Shown one piece after another: positions 33,471-44,639 of a DNA stretch of 64,000 nucleotides. The first letter of the stretch is position 1. Each line of letters begins with the position of its first letter. The notes under the pieces are model-generated. The model saw only the letters and a list, made by a program, of their open reading frames with translations, did no database searches and was not told the origin of the DNA. The position numbers and the translations under genes are program-made. The DNA comes from Rhyacichthys aspro. Its lineage: Eukaryota; Chordata; Actinopteri; Gobiiformes; Rhyacichthyidae. The DNA lies in assembly GCA_036850595.1 (NCBI GenBank), contig CM072152.1, positions 62,001 to 126,000 on the forward strand, in the 5' to 3' direction.

Positions 33471-33508
33471 GATCAGGAAGGGGGTAAACATTTTTTCATG
33501 GCACTGTA

Positions 33509-34754
33509 CACTAAGGGTGGTCATCTCCTGATTTGATTCAGGATTCAGGGGGCCACGATTCAATCATATGTTTATATACATTTTTTTTTTAAAAGAATAC
33601 TAAAATCTACAGGATTAAAGCAAGAAATCAATTGTTTTAACTGGTACTTTATGAAGGCAATCTGTTTATCAGTAATGTGCAAAATTAATTTAGCAAAAGT
33701 GCTAGTATCAGCATCGTGAGGGCACAACTCTTTGAAACAAACTGCTTTTTATGAAAACTTTTTTGAACAGTGGGAGGGGATGTTGTATCTCGGGTCTTAT
33801 GTTTGTGGCATTGCACGGAACCCCGTTTTCCACGACAGAATATGGTTGTATATCGGACGTAATATATTTTGCAGGTGATTTTGTAATTCTCTTTGCTCTC
33901 TCCGAGTTGGGTGTTACCCCCTCCACCTCCCAATGGGAACGTGAAAAAACCAGGATCCTTCCAAGGACTGAGTCCTCTGTCTGGCCAAAATACCAAGGAT
34001 GCATCTGTGTATCCTTTTTGGCCTTTCCCTATTTACAATGCACCCCAAGTATTTTGAAAAAAGGAGGTAGAAAAGGAAGTGAGACATAAAGTGGAGAATT
34101 TTCAGTTTAAATACAAATGTCCATTTGCTGTGTTCATAGAAAATCTTTTATCTTGAAAATATATGCTCAATGAACTGCACAGTTCATTTTTATTTTGCGT
34201 AATTTTATTTTATCAGTATTGTCATGTCAGCTGATCAAGTCACTAATACATAACATATCACATTCGGCTGCTCTCGTTTTACAAAAAAATACATATGAAA
34301 TAAAGAAATATACTCAATATCAACTAAGCAACTAACTGTTCAGCTCCACAAATTTTGTCTTTTTCATAACTCTCTACTTCAAAGAAATTAGGCATTTAAG
34401 GTTTTTTTAAAAAAAAAATTAAATAAAAATCAGCTGCAAAATTCTGGGCGGGGCTTTTGATGAGGCAGCTCGACCATTTCAAAGCCTGTCCCAAAGTCTC
34501 ATGAGGAGTTACCCAGGATTTTAGCCTTGGCTTTGGAGGAGCTGACTCTGGAGGAGCCACATGTGAAGGAAGGATCCTGGCCGTGGTTGTATTGCCAAAG
34601 TATTTACATTCACATAGTTTGCACACAGTGTAGCTCAAATCACCCATCGATTCAGAATCTTTTTAATGTGAATCACGATGCATCAAAAAAAAACAATTAT
34701 TTTTCCTACCCCATGCACCAATACTCCAGCAATGAATCACATTATTCAGGTGTG
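33509..34754. other. spacer, nothing recognised
   Basis: Short frames at 33685-34089 are on both strands and have no domain. No repeat borders were found. A-rich tracts occur near 34410-34430. Confidence 0.35.
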
Positions 34755-35037
34755 TATGGGGCTATTACTGTAGCTAAATTATTTGCAAATCTGTGCAGAG
34801 AGTATAGAGGTCTGTGAATACATAAAAAGATCCGCAAATTCCTCCGCAAGCTTGTGATTGTACAATAGTATGCAAATGTGAAAGACGCTTGGCAGGTGCA
34901 AAGGTGATTTGCAACCCCACAAAGATTTGCAATCGTGCATACAGATACAAATCTTTGTATGATTGCAAATCATCAATATGTGCACACAACTCTCTGCACA
35001 TATTTGCAAATAGTTTTGCTACAATAATAGCCCCATA
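34755..35037. mobile_element. MITE with 49-bp terminal inverted repeats
   Basis: 34755-34803 (starting TATGGGGCTATTACTGTAGC) pairs with 34989-35037 with a few mismatches. The flanks carry a 6-8 bp duplication: AGGTGTGt at the left and aGGTGTGc at the right, depending on where the end is set. Internal TTTGCAAAT text is AT-rich; no coding sequence. Confidence 0.75.
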
Positions 35038-35800
35038 GGTGTGCCCATGGCTTTAGTTAAACAATAGCTCCTGGGGAGCCTTAGCTGTAAAACACACAAA
35101 CTATTACATTTGCTGCTTATGTAACACACAGAATAACATGCAGAGGCTGATTTCTTTTGGCTCCAAACCCCTTACAATGTTTGTTAATAGCGCTATAGAT
35201 ACTAAGTATAGTATCTACAATGTGCATGTTGCTTAGAAAAACCACCATAAAGGCTGCTCACACCCCCATTTATCTCACCATTTGTTCTGCCAGCCAGAGT
35301 GGGAAAACTCCTCAGAGCTGGACAAAAAGCCTAATGCAGTTGTACTGGTCTGTATTTTATGTTTATTTATTTCATTAATTTTACTGTTGTAATCAGGTGA
35401 GGGGGAATTAGTATGCCCAGGTGAGACACTCCACAGCACATAATCATCCCATCTGTCGGGCTGTGTTCTGCTCCACAATAGGCCCTCTGATCAGCCACTC
35501 TTCGCTCTTCTCCAGCTTGCCTGCCCCACTAGCTCTGTTTTCCTTTTTACATATTTTTTGCCAGGATTGCATTAATAGGCTACTACCTGTAGACCATCCA
35601 ATATAAAGTGTTACATTTATAATAGGTTGTGTCTACTGACTGTATAAAGACTGCATAAAGTTATGATATACCCACTGACAGCTCAGCAAGACTTGTTACA
35701 TAAACATAAGCCATAAATAATTCCAATTGGTTGGATGGACAAGGAGTTTGAAAAGATACTTTATGAACATAAGAGGAAAATATCCATGACATCTTTACTT
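35038..35800. other. spacer, nothing recognised
   Basis: No domain-bearing frame or repeat border was found. Confidence 0.35.
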
Positions 35801-36393
35801 ATAAATTCAATTTCAATTCAATTTTATTTGTATAGCCCAGTATCACAGTGACAATTGCCTCAAAGGGCTTCACAGTAAATGAACACACAAGACACTAAAT
35901 GCACAAACAGGCAGAGCAAGACAACATCCCCTGTCCTTAGAGCCTCCATCAGGGTAAGGAAAAACTCAAAAAACCCAGCCAGGGAAAAAGAGAAACCTCA
36001 GGGAGAGCCACAGAAGGAGGGATCCACTCCCAGGACGGACAGGCTGTGCAACAGATGTGTCACTGACAAATAGTCAATTATATGTACGTATGTAAGTGAA
36101 TTAGGATCAAGTCCATGGTAATCTCAGCAGGAACAGTTCATCTGAGGATCACCGATGGGCCACAGCTAAGGTCCAGTCATCACTGGGACGTCTAACAGCA
36201 GCCAGACATCTGGGAAGAGTGGGAAAGAGCAACAACAACAGTAATGAACTGAGCGGAAATGTAAATAATATATAACAGAGGATAGAAGCTCAATGTGTCC
36301 CTTCCTCATCATGTAGGCCAAGAGAAATCACAGCTAATCTATATATCCTGACCATAAGCCCTATCAAAAAGGAAAGTCTTAAGCCTAACCTTA

Positions 36394-36462
<69 letters not shown>
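36394..36462. repeat. (AAT)n microsatellite
   Basis: About 22 AAT units, forming the 3' tail of LINE-A at its insertion site. Confidence 0.95.
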
Positions 36463-36464
<2 letters not shown>

Positions 36465-36613
36465 ATTTTATTTCAAGCCCCCTTTCTTAACACTCAAGGA
36501 CACCATACAAAGACAATAAGTTAAAAACTTAAAAACAAGATATATACAATGCAAAAAAAGAAACAGGACAATGCAATACAAGTAAAATAAATGATCAGCA
36601 AGGAAATGGATGA

Positions 36614-39457
36614 TTAAGTGGAATAGACTATTCTGAAAAGATGGGTCTTAAGTTGGGATTTAAAAAATGGTAGTGATTGAATGTTGCGGAGGTCAGGGGG
36701 GAGGGAGTTCCAGAGCTGGGGAGCAGAGCGGCTGAAGGCCCTGCTCCCCATGGTGCTGAGACGGGCAGGAGGGACTGTGAGGTGTATGGAGGAGGAGGAC
36801 CTGAGTGAGCGTGTGTGTGTGGTAACATGAAGGAGTTCAGTGAGATATGGAGGAGCCAGGCTATGGATGGACTTGAAAGTGAGAAGCAGGATTTTGAACT
36901 GAATGCGGTAGGGAACAGGGAGCCAGTGAAGTTGCTGCAGGACTGGGGTGATGTGGTGAATGAAGGGTGTTCTGGTGATGATCCGGGCTGCAGAGTTTTG
37001 GAGGAGTTGTAGTTTTTGAATAGTTTTTTGGGGGAGACCATACAGGAGAGAGTTACAGTAATCAAGACGTGAGGTAACCAGGCTATTGACAAGGATGGCA
37101 GCTGTGTGGGGGGTGAGTGAGGGACGGAAACGGTTTATATTTCTGTGGTGGAAGTAGGCAGTACGTGTGATATTGTTGATGTGTGAATGAAATGAGAGAG
37201 TGCTGTCCAGGACGACACCCAAGCTCTTTACCTGAGGAGAGGGAGAGATGGAAGAGTTATCAACAGTGATGGAGGGGTTGCCAGTTTTGTTTAGTGTGGA
37301 TTTGGTGCCGATTAGAAGGACTTCAGTTTTATTGCTGTTAAGTTTGAGAAAGTTAGAAGAGAACCAGTATTTGATTTCCTGAAGACAGTGGGTGAGGGAG
37401 GAGGATGGGAAGATGTTTGATGGTTTGGAGGAGATGTAGAGGTGGGTGTCGTCAGCGTAACAATGGAAGTGTATGTTGTGTTTTCTGAAAATGTGACCGA
37501 GGGGAAGGAGGTAGATGATAAATAGAAGGGGGCCAAGGACTGAGCCTTGGGGGACACCAGAGGAAAGTTGGGAAGAGTATGGGCCAAGCCGGATGTACTG
37601 AGAGCGGTTAGAAAGATAAGAAATGACCCAGTGGAGGGGTGTGTGAGAGATGCCAATTGAGGTAAGTCTGTCAATGAGGGTGGTGTGAGAGATTGTGTCA
37701 AATGCTGCGCTTAAATCCAGTAAAATGAGTATTGTTAGGAGTCCGTTGTCAGCTGCAAGTAGGAGATCATTTGTGATTTTGATTAAGGCTGTTTCGGTAC
37801 TGTGGAAGGGTCTGAAGCCAGATTGAAATTGTTCGTACAGTTTATTTTCTGTGAGGTGAGAGTGGAGTTGGGAAGCAACAACTTTTTCAAGAATTTTTGA
37901 GATAAATGGAAAATTGGATATGGGGCGTAGGTTGTTAAAATTAGTTGGGTCTGCATCAGGTTTTTTAATAATCGGAGTGATTTCTGCAGTTTTGAGTGAG
38001 GAGGGTACAATGCCAGTAGTCAGAGAGGAATGTATGATAGATGTTATTAGGGAGATGAGCGAAGAAATACAGGTTTTAACAAGGGAAGTGGGCAGGGGAT
38101 CTAGTCTACAGGTTGATGGTTTAGATTTGTGGACCAGATCTGAGATTTCCACAGCTGAAGGAAGAGTGAACTGTGACAGTATGAAAGGAGGGGGGTTAGA
38201 GGGGACTGTAATAGATGTAGCGGTACTAGCAGTAAGGGTTATTTCATTGTGAATCTCGTGTATTTTGCTGTTAAAGAAAGACATAATGGAGTTGCAGAGA
38301 TCATTGGAGAGGAGGTGAGAAGAGGGAGAGAGGGAATTGGGGGATCGAGTGCTTTGACTGACAATAGAGAAAAGGGTTTTAGTGTTACCCTGACTATTGG
38401 TGATTAAGTTGGAAAAATGGGTTGATTTGGCAGTTTGTATTGAGTCTTTGTAATGGAGAGTGTGGTTGGTGTGCAATTCCTTGTGGACAGTGAGGCCTGT
38501 TTTCCTGTATAGTCGCTCAAGTTGGCGCCCCCTGGCCTTGAGCTGACGAAGTTCAGGAGTGAACCAGGGAGCTGAGATGGAGAAAGTGACCATTCTGGAT
38601 TTGATGGAGGCCAGGGAGTTTAAAATGGTTTGCAGATTGGTATTGTAAAAATGAACAAGGTTGTCAGGAGTATAAAAACTGTCTGGGTGGGGTACAGTAG
38701 TTATAGCAGATGAGAGTGTGGATATGTCAATGTCCTTGATATTGCGGAAAGATATAGTACGGGGTATGTTGATTTTGGACAAAGTGAGCTTTACATTAAA
38801 GGCTATTAATGTATGGTCAGTGATGGGAAGGTCAGTGGATTTACAGTTATATGGTGTGAGGCCAGAACAGCAGAGAAGGTCCAGAATATGTCCTTTTGAG
38901 TGAGTAGGAAAATCAATGTGTTGTTGCAGTCCAAAACTGTCCAAGCAGGATAAAAAATCTTTGGTGGTAGCAAAATTGTCAACATGAATATTAAAATCAC
39001 CCACTACTATAATGTGTGGGGAGAGAAATGACAGGTGAGTGAGAAAAGAGGCAAAGTCAGTTAAAAAGTCTGGATTTGGCTTGGGTGGTCGGTAAACAGT
39101 CGCAATAATAGTTGGTGTTGATCCTGATATTTGTGCCACAGAAGATTCGAATGACGTCATGGCAGGTACACTCACAGACGAGACTTTCCAGCAGTCCCGG
39201 TAGAGTATCGCGAGACCTCCGCCGCGACCCGAGATTCTCAGCTGGCAGATGTAAACATATCCCGGTGGACAGCTGTCATTTAGCTGAGAGAAGTCATTGG
39301 GCTGTTGCCACGTTTCTGTCAGGCATAAAAAATCCAATTTACAGTCATTAATAAGGTCTTGGACGAGCTGTCCCTTTCCCTGTCCCTGTGAGTGAGCGGA
39401 TATTAAGAAGACCACAGTTGAGGATGGAGTTTCCTTGGGTGATAGCTGAGTTAGCAT
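36614..39457 (-). CDS. LINE-A APE endonuclease/reverse transcriptase, 947 codons open
   Basis: Uninterrupted frame. The endonuclease occupies residues about 30-250: FLCLTETW (catalytic Glu), ATVYRPP, VVGDFNIHVD (Asp/Asn) and ITDHTLI (Asp-His). RT occupies about 480-780: NLRPISNFPFISKILEK, GFRPFHSTETA, LDLSAAFDTISH, GVPQGSVLGPLLF and the YADDTHLY box with both catalytic Asp. A C-terminal SRLDYCNSLLYGLP block and a PAxLSTMGSRAFSRSAP block follow. The listed start lies just after a frameshift: the conserved LNCGLLNIRSLT start of the domain is in the upstream frame (39797-39385). The natural protein would therefore be about 130 residues longer. The RNA-binding ORF1 is not seen. Confidence 0.85.
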   Translation of the reverse strand: MLTQLSPKETPSSTVVFLISAHSQGQGKGQLVQDLINDCKLDFLCLTETWQQPNDFSQLNDSCPPGYVYICQLRISGRGGGLAILYRDCWKVSSVSVPAMTSFESSVAQISGSTPTIIATVYRPPKPNPDFLTDFASFLTHLSFLSPHIIVVGDFNIHVDNFATTKDFLSCLDSFGLQQHIDFPTHSKGHILDLLCCSGLTPYNCKSTDLPITDHTLIAFNVKLTLSKINIPRTISFRNIKDIDISTLSSAITTVPHPDSFYTPDNLVHFYNTNLQTILNSLASIKSRMVTFSISAPWFTPELRQLKARGRQLERLYRKTGLTVHKELHTNHTLHYKDSIQTAKSTHFSNLITNSQGNTKTLFSIVSQSTRSPNSLSPSSHLLSNDLCNSIMSFFNSKIHEIHNEITLTASTATSITVPSNPPPFILSQFTLPSAVEISDLVHKSKPSTCRLDPLPTSLVKTCISSLISLITSIIHSSLTTGIVPSSLKTAEITPIIKKPDADPTNFNNLRPISNFPFISKILEKVVASQLHSHLTENKLYEQFQSGFRPFHSTETALIKITNDLLLAADNGLLTILILLDLSAAFDTISHTTLIDRLTSIGISHTPLHWVISYLSNRSQYIRLGPYSSQLSSGVPQGSVLGPLLFIIYLLPLGHIFRKHNIHFHCYADDTHLYISSKPSNIFPSSSLTHCLQEIKYWFSSNFLKLNSNKTEVLLIGTKSTLNKTGNPSITVDNSSISPSPQVKSLGVVLDSTLSFHSHINNITRTAYFHHRNINRFRPSLTPHTAAILVNSLVTSRLDYCNSLLYGLPQKTIQKLQLLQNSAARIITRTPFIHHITPVLQQLHWLPVPYRIQFKILLLTFKSIHSLAPPYLTELLHVTTHTRSLRSSSSIHLTVPPARLSTMGSRAFSRSAPQLWNSLPPDLRNIQSLPFFKSQLKTHLFRIVYST

Positions 39458-39797
39458 TAGCCGACCTGGCCAGGTGGGCTAACACCTTGTGATTTACATC
39501 ACGGCTGGAGCTACGAGATGGACGGCGAGTTCCAGACCAAATGGAGTTGATCTGGGAGGATGTATCGATATGCGAGTTCCGACGGGATCCTCGATGCACA
39601 TATCTTCGGCGTGGCTGGTAACTGATCTCAGGTTCCAGGTGTAGTGCCAGAGGCGGCGGCTCGAAGAGATGGAGATGGAAGCGGAGCCACAGGAGCTCAG
39701 CGGCGGAATACTGCCGGAGACCTGTCACTGGACTGTGGATCACTGTCAGTAACATCCAAATTATCGCTGTTAAGGCGTGCAGTTTGTAGATCCACAT
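39385..39797 (-). pseudogene. LINE-A coding region, N-terminal part before the frameshift
   Basis: It starts ATG at 39797 (MWIYKLHALTAIIW, a hydrophobic start), has an Arg/Ser-rich middle (RRPSRSSSRD), and reaches LNCGLLNIRSLT. There GGGACAGGGAAAGGGACAG-type slippage sequence shifts the frame relative to the 947-codon part. One insertion or deletion separates the two. Confidence 0.65.
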
Positions 39798-42700
39798 GTT
39801 ATCGCCAGGCTGGACAGTAGGGCACAGTGAACTTAGTAGCTGGAGCCGGGAGCGGGAGACAAGCTGACAGCAAAAGGTATGCTCATATGCTAGCCAGATT
39901 CACTTGCCGTTTCCAAATTAGCTTATATACTTGTCCAGAATCAATGAAGTATATGATTTTGAGCTAGCGTAAAACTCAAAATCGGACTTTAATCGGGTTT
40001 TGGCGAGCAGCGGCAGCAAACCGGTAAATATAGAGACTGTGTCTGCCTCTTTAACGTGAGCTGGAAGTTGATACCATAAAACAGGAGCTTGGTAACTAAA
40101 GGCTCTACCTCCCATTGTAATTTTGGAAACTCTAGGAACTACTAGTAGCCCTGCATTTTGAGAACGAAGCGCTCTATTAGGACGGTACGGCACTGTGAGG
40201 TCTCTGAGATAGGACGGGGCCTTCCCACTGAGGGCCTTATAAGTGAGGAGGAGGATTTTGAACTTAATTCTGAATTCTATTGGAAGCCAGTGAAGGGAAG
40301 CTAACACTGGAGTAATGTGCTCTTGTCTGTTTGTTCCTGTTAATATTCTAGCTGCTGCGTTTTGGACGAGCTGAAAACTTTTCAAGGAGTTATTTGGGCA
40401 TCCTGCCAGCAGAGAGTTACAGTAATCTAACCTTGATGTAACAAACGCATGAATCAGTTTTTCGGCATCACTTTTAGATAAGATATTTCTAATTTTCCCT
40501 ATGTTGCGCAAGTGAAAAAATGCAGTTTTACAAGCTTGGTTAATGTGGGTTTTAAACAATAAATCTTCGTCAAATATTACACCAAGATTCCTGACGGTTG
40601 AGCTCGAAGCGACACTAACACCATCTAAATTGACTATTTGGTTTGATAATGATTCCTGGGGCCTAGTATAATCAACTCAGTTTTTTCTGGGTTTAAAAGA
40701 AGGTAATTTAACGTCATCCAGGTCCTTAGGTCTTTCACGCACGCTTCTAATTTGTCCATAGGATTGATCTTATCGGGTTTAATCGATAGATAAAGCTGGG
40801 TGTCGTCGGTGTAACAGTGGAAGTTAATTCTGTTAATTCTTCTTCTGTGGATGCAGATGATTCCTCATTAACTCTAACAAACTGGTATCTGTCTGTTAGA
40901 TAAGATTTAAACCAGCTGAGAGCTGATCCTCTGATTCCAATGTCAGACTCTGACCTCTGTAACAGGAAACTGTGGTCTATCGTATCGAAGGCTGCGCTGA
41001 GATCTAAGAGGACTAGGACAGAGACCAGTCCATTATCTGAAGCCACTAACACATCATTGGTGACTCTGACTAAAGCTGTTTCTGTGCTGTGGTACGGTCT
41101 AAATCCTGACTGAAAATCTTCAAATAAGTGTTGTCCTGCAGATGATTGCGTAGCTGTGTAGCTACAATTTTCTTGAGTATTTTTGAAATAAAAGGAAGAT
41201 TAGATATAGGTCGATAGTTTCCTGGATCGAGGGTTGTTTTTTTCAACAGAGGTTTAATCACTGCTGATTTAAAAAACTGTGGGACATAGCCTGTTTCCAA
41301 GGAAGTGTTTATTATAGTCAAAATAGTTTCAGTAATAAAAGGGAAGACCTCTTTAAAAAGTTTGGAAGGGATCGGGTCTATACAGGTTGATACAGGTGGA
41401 TGTTGTAGAAGACATGACGATTGAGGTTAATTCATTTAAATCTACGGCGGTGAAGCAGTCTAACATTAAAAGAGGTTTGATTGGGGAATGAGCTTTTAGG
41501 GCACTAATCTGTTCTGAGCTGAAGGTGGGGTGGATTTGGTTTATTTTATTTCTAATTGTGTTTATTTTATTATTGAAAAAAATGAGGAAGTCGTCACATC
41601 TAAGATTTGGAGGGATGCTAGGTTCTACTGAACTGTGACTGTTTGTCAGCCTGGCTACAGTGCTGAACAGAAACCTAGGGTTATTTTTGTTTTCTTCTAT
41701 CAACGTAGAATAATACGTAGTTTTAGCCTTATGCAGGGCTTGTTTATAGGTTGATAGACTGTATTTCCAGGCCTTGAGTGACTCCTCGGAGTTGGAGTGA
41801 CGCCATTGTCTTTCTAATTTATGTGTTACTTGTTTGGGGAGATGAGTTTCTGGATTAAACCAGGGTGATTCTCTATAACTTCTGATGATCCTCGGTTTAA
41901 GCGGAGCTACACTATCCAGAGCTGTTTGCATTGAACGCATTACAGTGTTAACAAGCTGATCGGTTCCACTTGGACTGGAGCTGTGGAGGCTGGTCTCTGT
42001 ATTAACTGGAGCATTCCTGGCTAATATTGGCGGAATTGCTTCTTTAAACTCTGAGGCAGTTTTATTCGATAATACTCTTCCAATATGGGTTTTTTTTGTA
42101 AGGAACGGAGTAGTCCTCGAGCGTGAACTGAAAGGTAATTAAAAAATGATCCGATAGGACGGGGTTATGGGGTAGGACTTTTAACTGACTGATCTCTATA
42201 CCGTAGGTTAATATAAGGTCCAGGGTGTGGTTGTGCCTGTGAGTGGGTTCACTTATGTTTTGTATGAAACCGACGGAATCCAATAAGGCCATAAACGCAC
42301 TGCTGAGACTATCACTGCTGTCATCAACATGAATGTTAAAGTCCCCTACTATAACGATTTTATCCGAGTCTAACAGTGTACAGGATAAAAAATCAGAGAA
42401 TTCATTTAGGAACTCGGAGTAAGGGCCGGGAGGACGGTAAATAATAATAAATGAAACAGGTTTTTGTTTTTTCCAGTTAGGGTGCGTAATGGACAACATA
42501 AGGCTTTCAAAAGAGCGGTAAGACTGTTTCGGTCTCGGGCGAATCAATAAATTGGAGAGTGAGATTACTCCCACTCCTCCACCTCGGCCTGTGCTTCGAG
42601 GTGTATGGTAGTTTACATGACTGGGTGGAGTAGCTTCATTTAGACTAATATATTCGTCCTGTTTTAGCCATGTTTCTGTTAGAGACATTAGATCGATTTT

Positions 42701-42950
42701 ATGATCTCCAATTTAATCATTAACTATTAGTGATTTAGACGAAATTGATCTGACATTTAGTAATCCGCAGTTGACGACTCTGATGCGTTTCCCTACATTT
42801 AAGTTTAAGTTAGGTGTGTTATTTATTGGTATTAGGTATCTACAGGAGCTTGTGTTTGAGTACTGAAAATATCTGGGCACTCGGGGGACAGACACAGTCT
42901 CTATGGGGTAAGATGTTCCAAGAGAAGAAACAGAGAGGCGTTTAAGACTG

Positions 42951-44639
42951 CGACTCTATGTCCTAACCAGACAACTAACAGCTACAACATCACCCAACTC
43001 CACACCCACACTATGCTGTCTTACAGGGTCTCTAATCCCCTGCAACCTGCTGAGATTCCTTATGTTAAATGACACAAAGCCTCAACCCACCATCTTATGA
43101 TCTCCACATTATATTAAGGTCCCACTGTAAACAAAATAAGGTGTTTAAGATTTGCTCAGTCTGTGTATTCATTTCTTTATTTTGAACTTATAAATTACAG
43201 CGCTGTATTTTCAGATGTGATTTTGGACAATGAAGGTGAGGTGCATGAGTGTCAGAAGAACATCTGCAAAGTTCATTTTGCTAAACCAAAAAAGGGAAAG
43301 ATCAAGAGAAATACATCAATAAAATTAACAGTGACAACTAGAAACTTTGCAAAGGCAGAAGCCATTGCAATCAGTTGCAGATGATAAAATTTGCAGAAAT
43401 CTGAAATGAGTAGAAGGATGTCTTAAGGCTAACTGCCAATGAGACCCGCCTGGTCACAAACAGAAACTAGAAAACAGAGTTTGTCTCATGTGAAGCCTTA
43501 AACCAATTAATCACATTAAAAATTATGAACAGTAAAGAAAAACCATTGACTTGATGAGTGTCAGACGACTCATGGTGAGATATAAGATTTGTGTAGTTGA
43601 TATGAAAACTGAGCGTCAACAGAGATGTAACATTTTATGTTAGTAACATGTTTAGACATCTTTATCATAGGCACTGGAGTGGCAGTCCTGAGGCAGTTAA
43701 GAGAAGGATTGTCTCCTACAGTGCAAAAGGTGTATAGTGCCTTTTGTCATTGGAAAGGTGAAAGAAAATGGTCCAAACTGACTCTGCAGTGAGGCAGGGT
43801 TCGAGTGGAGTTCTGGTGCAGGTAAAAACACATGACAAATCATTTCTACAACAAACCCTACATTTTGTAGAACTACTACTACTGATTCTAGCTCAGGACA
43901 CTTACGAACTTATAGTTTACTTATTTTATGCCCTACTCCAAACCTGTTCCTGTGGTTCAAGTAGAAGGGAACTATTGTAAAAAAGAAAATAAGTGGAATA
44001 CAGAGGAATAAACAGCTGTATGTATAGGCTACTCACTGGTTATAATCAGTGTATCCAGTCTGTCCTCTTGTCACTGTCTTGGAGCAGACTCTAGAGTTTC
44101 TAATCTGAACCATAATCTGTGCGTTGGTTATATTTATTTGACAAGACAAATATAATTGCTCTTTGTACATTATGTTTTTATGCAGTAATCAAAGATGCAC
44201 CTGTCACAGATCATTTCTCCCTCTGCTTCACTGAGCTACACTCAGCAGTCTTTCTTCAGTAATTATGACTCTTATTTTTGCTGTAATTGGATCAAAAACC
44301 CTGACATTTATTCATTGAGCAGTAAACATCTTTCAGTGTGGGTCCTTAGGCAAGACCCTTCGCGCTTCCACCTACCTCATAGGTGATGAGAGACACAAAT
44401 TTATGAGATAGACATCGCCTGGTCAAACAAGGTCTGCCTCAGGTGCTGGGGGACCAGAGCACATTGATGACAAATGGGCTACTGGAACAAGATGGAAATG
44501 GACAAGACTCAAAAACAAAGCTCTGTTGCAATGCTATTTCTCTAGTAACCCTTGTCAGAGAGGTTAAGTACAGAGAATGTGGGAAACATGATTACTTCGA
44601 AACTCACTATTAACATTAACAGCGAAACAACTTGTAGCT
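42951..44639. other. spacer, nothing recognised
   Basis: A 73-codon frame at 43163-43384 (ECQKNICKVHFAKPKKGKIK) follows a TTTTCAG acceptor-like site but matches nothing I know. No repeat border was identified. Confidence 0.35.

Larger units (their letters stand above)
29240..33508 (-). mobile_element. Tc1/mariner-like copy, split by LINE-C
   Basis: The left part (about 29240-29928) and right part (33041-33508) are two halves of a familiar fish Tc1-type element: GGCCCACTCTTCTTTGCAGA and CAGCATCTCAATTGGATTCA at the left, TTCTTGAGTTATCTTTGTCT and GGGGGTAAACATTTTTTCAT with ACTGTA at the right. Transposase runs on the minus strand (33240-33050 encodes its start region) but is full of lesions and lacks the middle. 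The left terminus is degraded, so its exact start is uncertain. A (TA)n expansion lies at 33438-33468. Confidence 0.7.
36398..40024 (-). mobile_element. LINE-A, nearly full-length non-LTR retrotransposon
   Basis: TAAATA is duplicated at 36392-36397 and 40025-40030, and LINE-B sequence reads through when the insert is ignored (compare 18155-18170). Length 3.63 kb. On the minus strand: about 225 bp of 5' leader, one long coding region from 39797 (with a frameshift near 39385), stop at 36614, about 150 bp of 3'UTR, and an (ATT)n tail (36397-36462). APE plus RT coding places it in the Jockey superfamily near L2/Rex1-type elements. Of all mobile elements here it is closest to intact. Confidence 0.85.
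35810..42950 (-). mobile_element. LINE-B copy 2 (L2-like), interrupted by LINE-A
   Basis: The 3' tail is at 35810-36397 and the body at 40031-42950; LINE-A sits between. On the minus strand the body reads CGLLNVRSIS (about 42745), an APE domain (42688-42062: LTETWLKQDE, GDFNIHVDDSSD, LSDHFLITF), a linker (41940-41353), RT (41321-40747: NYRPISNLPFISKI, LDLSAAFDTIDHSFLL) and the C terminus (40559-40060: DYCNSLLAGCPNN, VPYRPNRALRSQNAGLL). Several frameshifts, and the YADD region is missing from any open frame, so it is inactive. It serves as the reference for dating inserts in copy 1. Confidence 0.85.
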
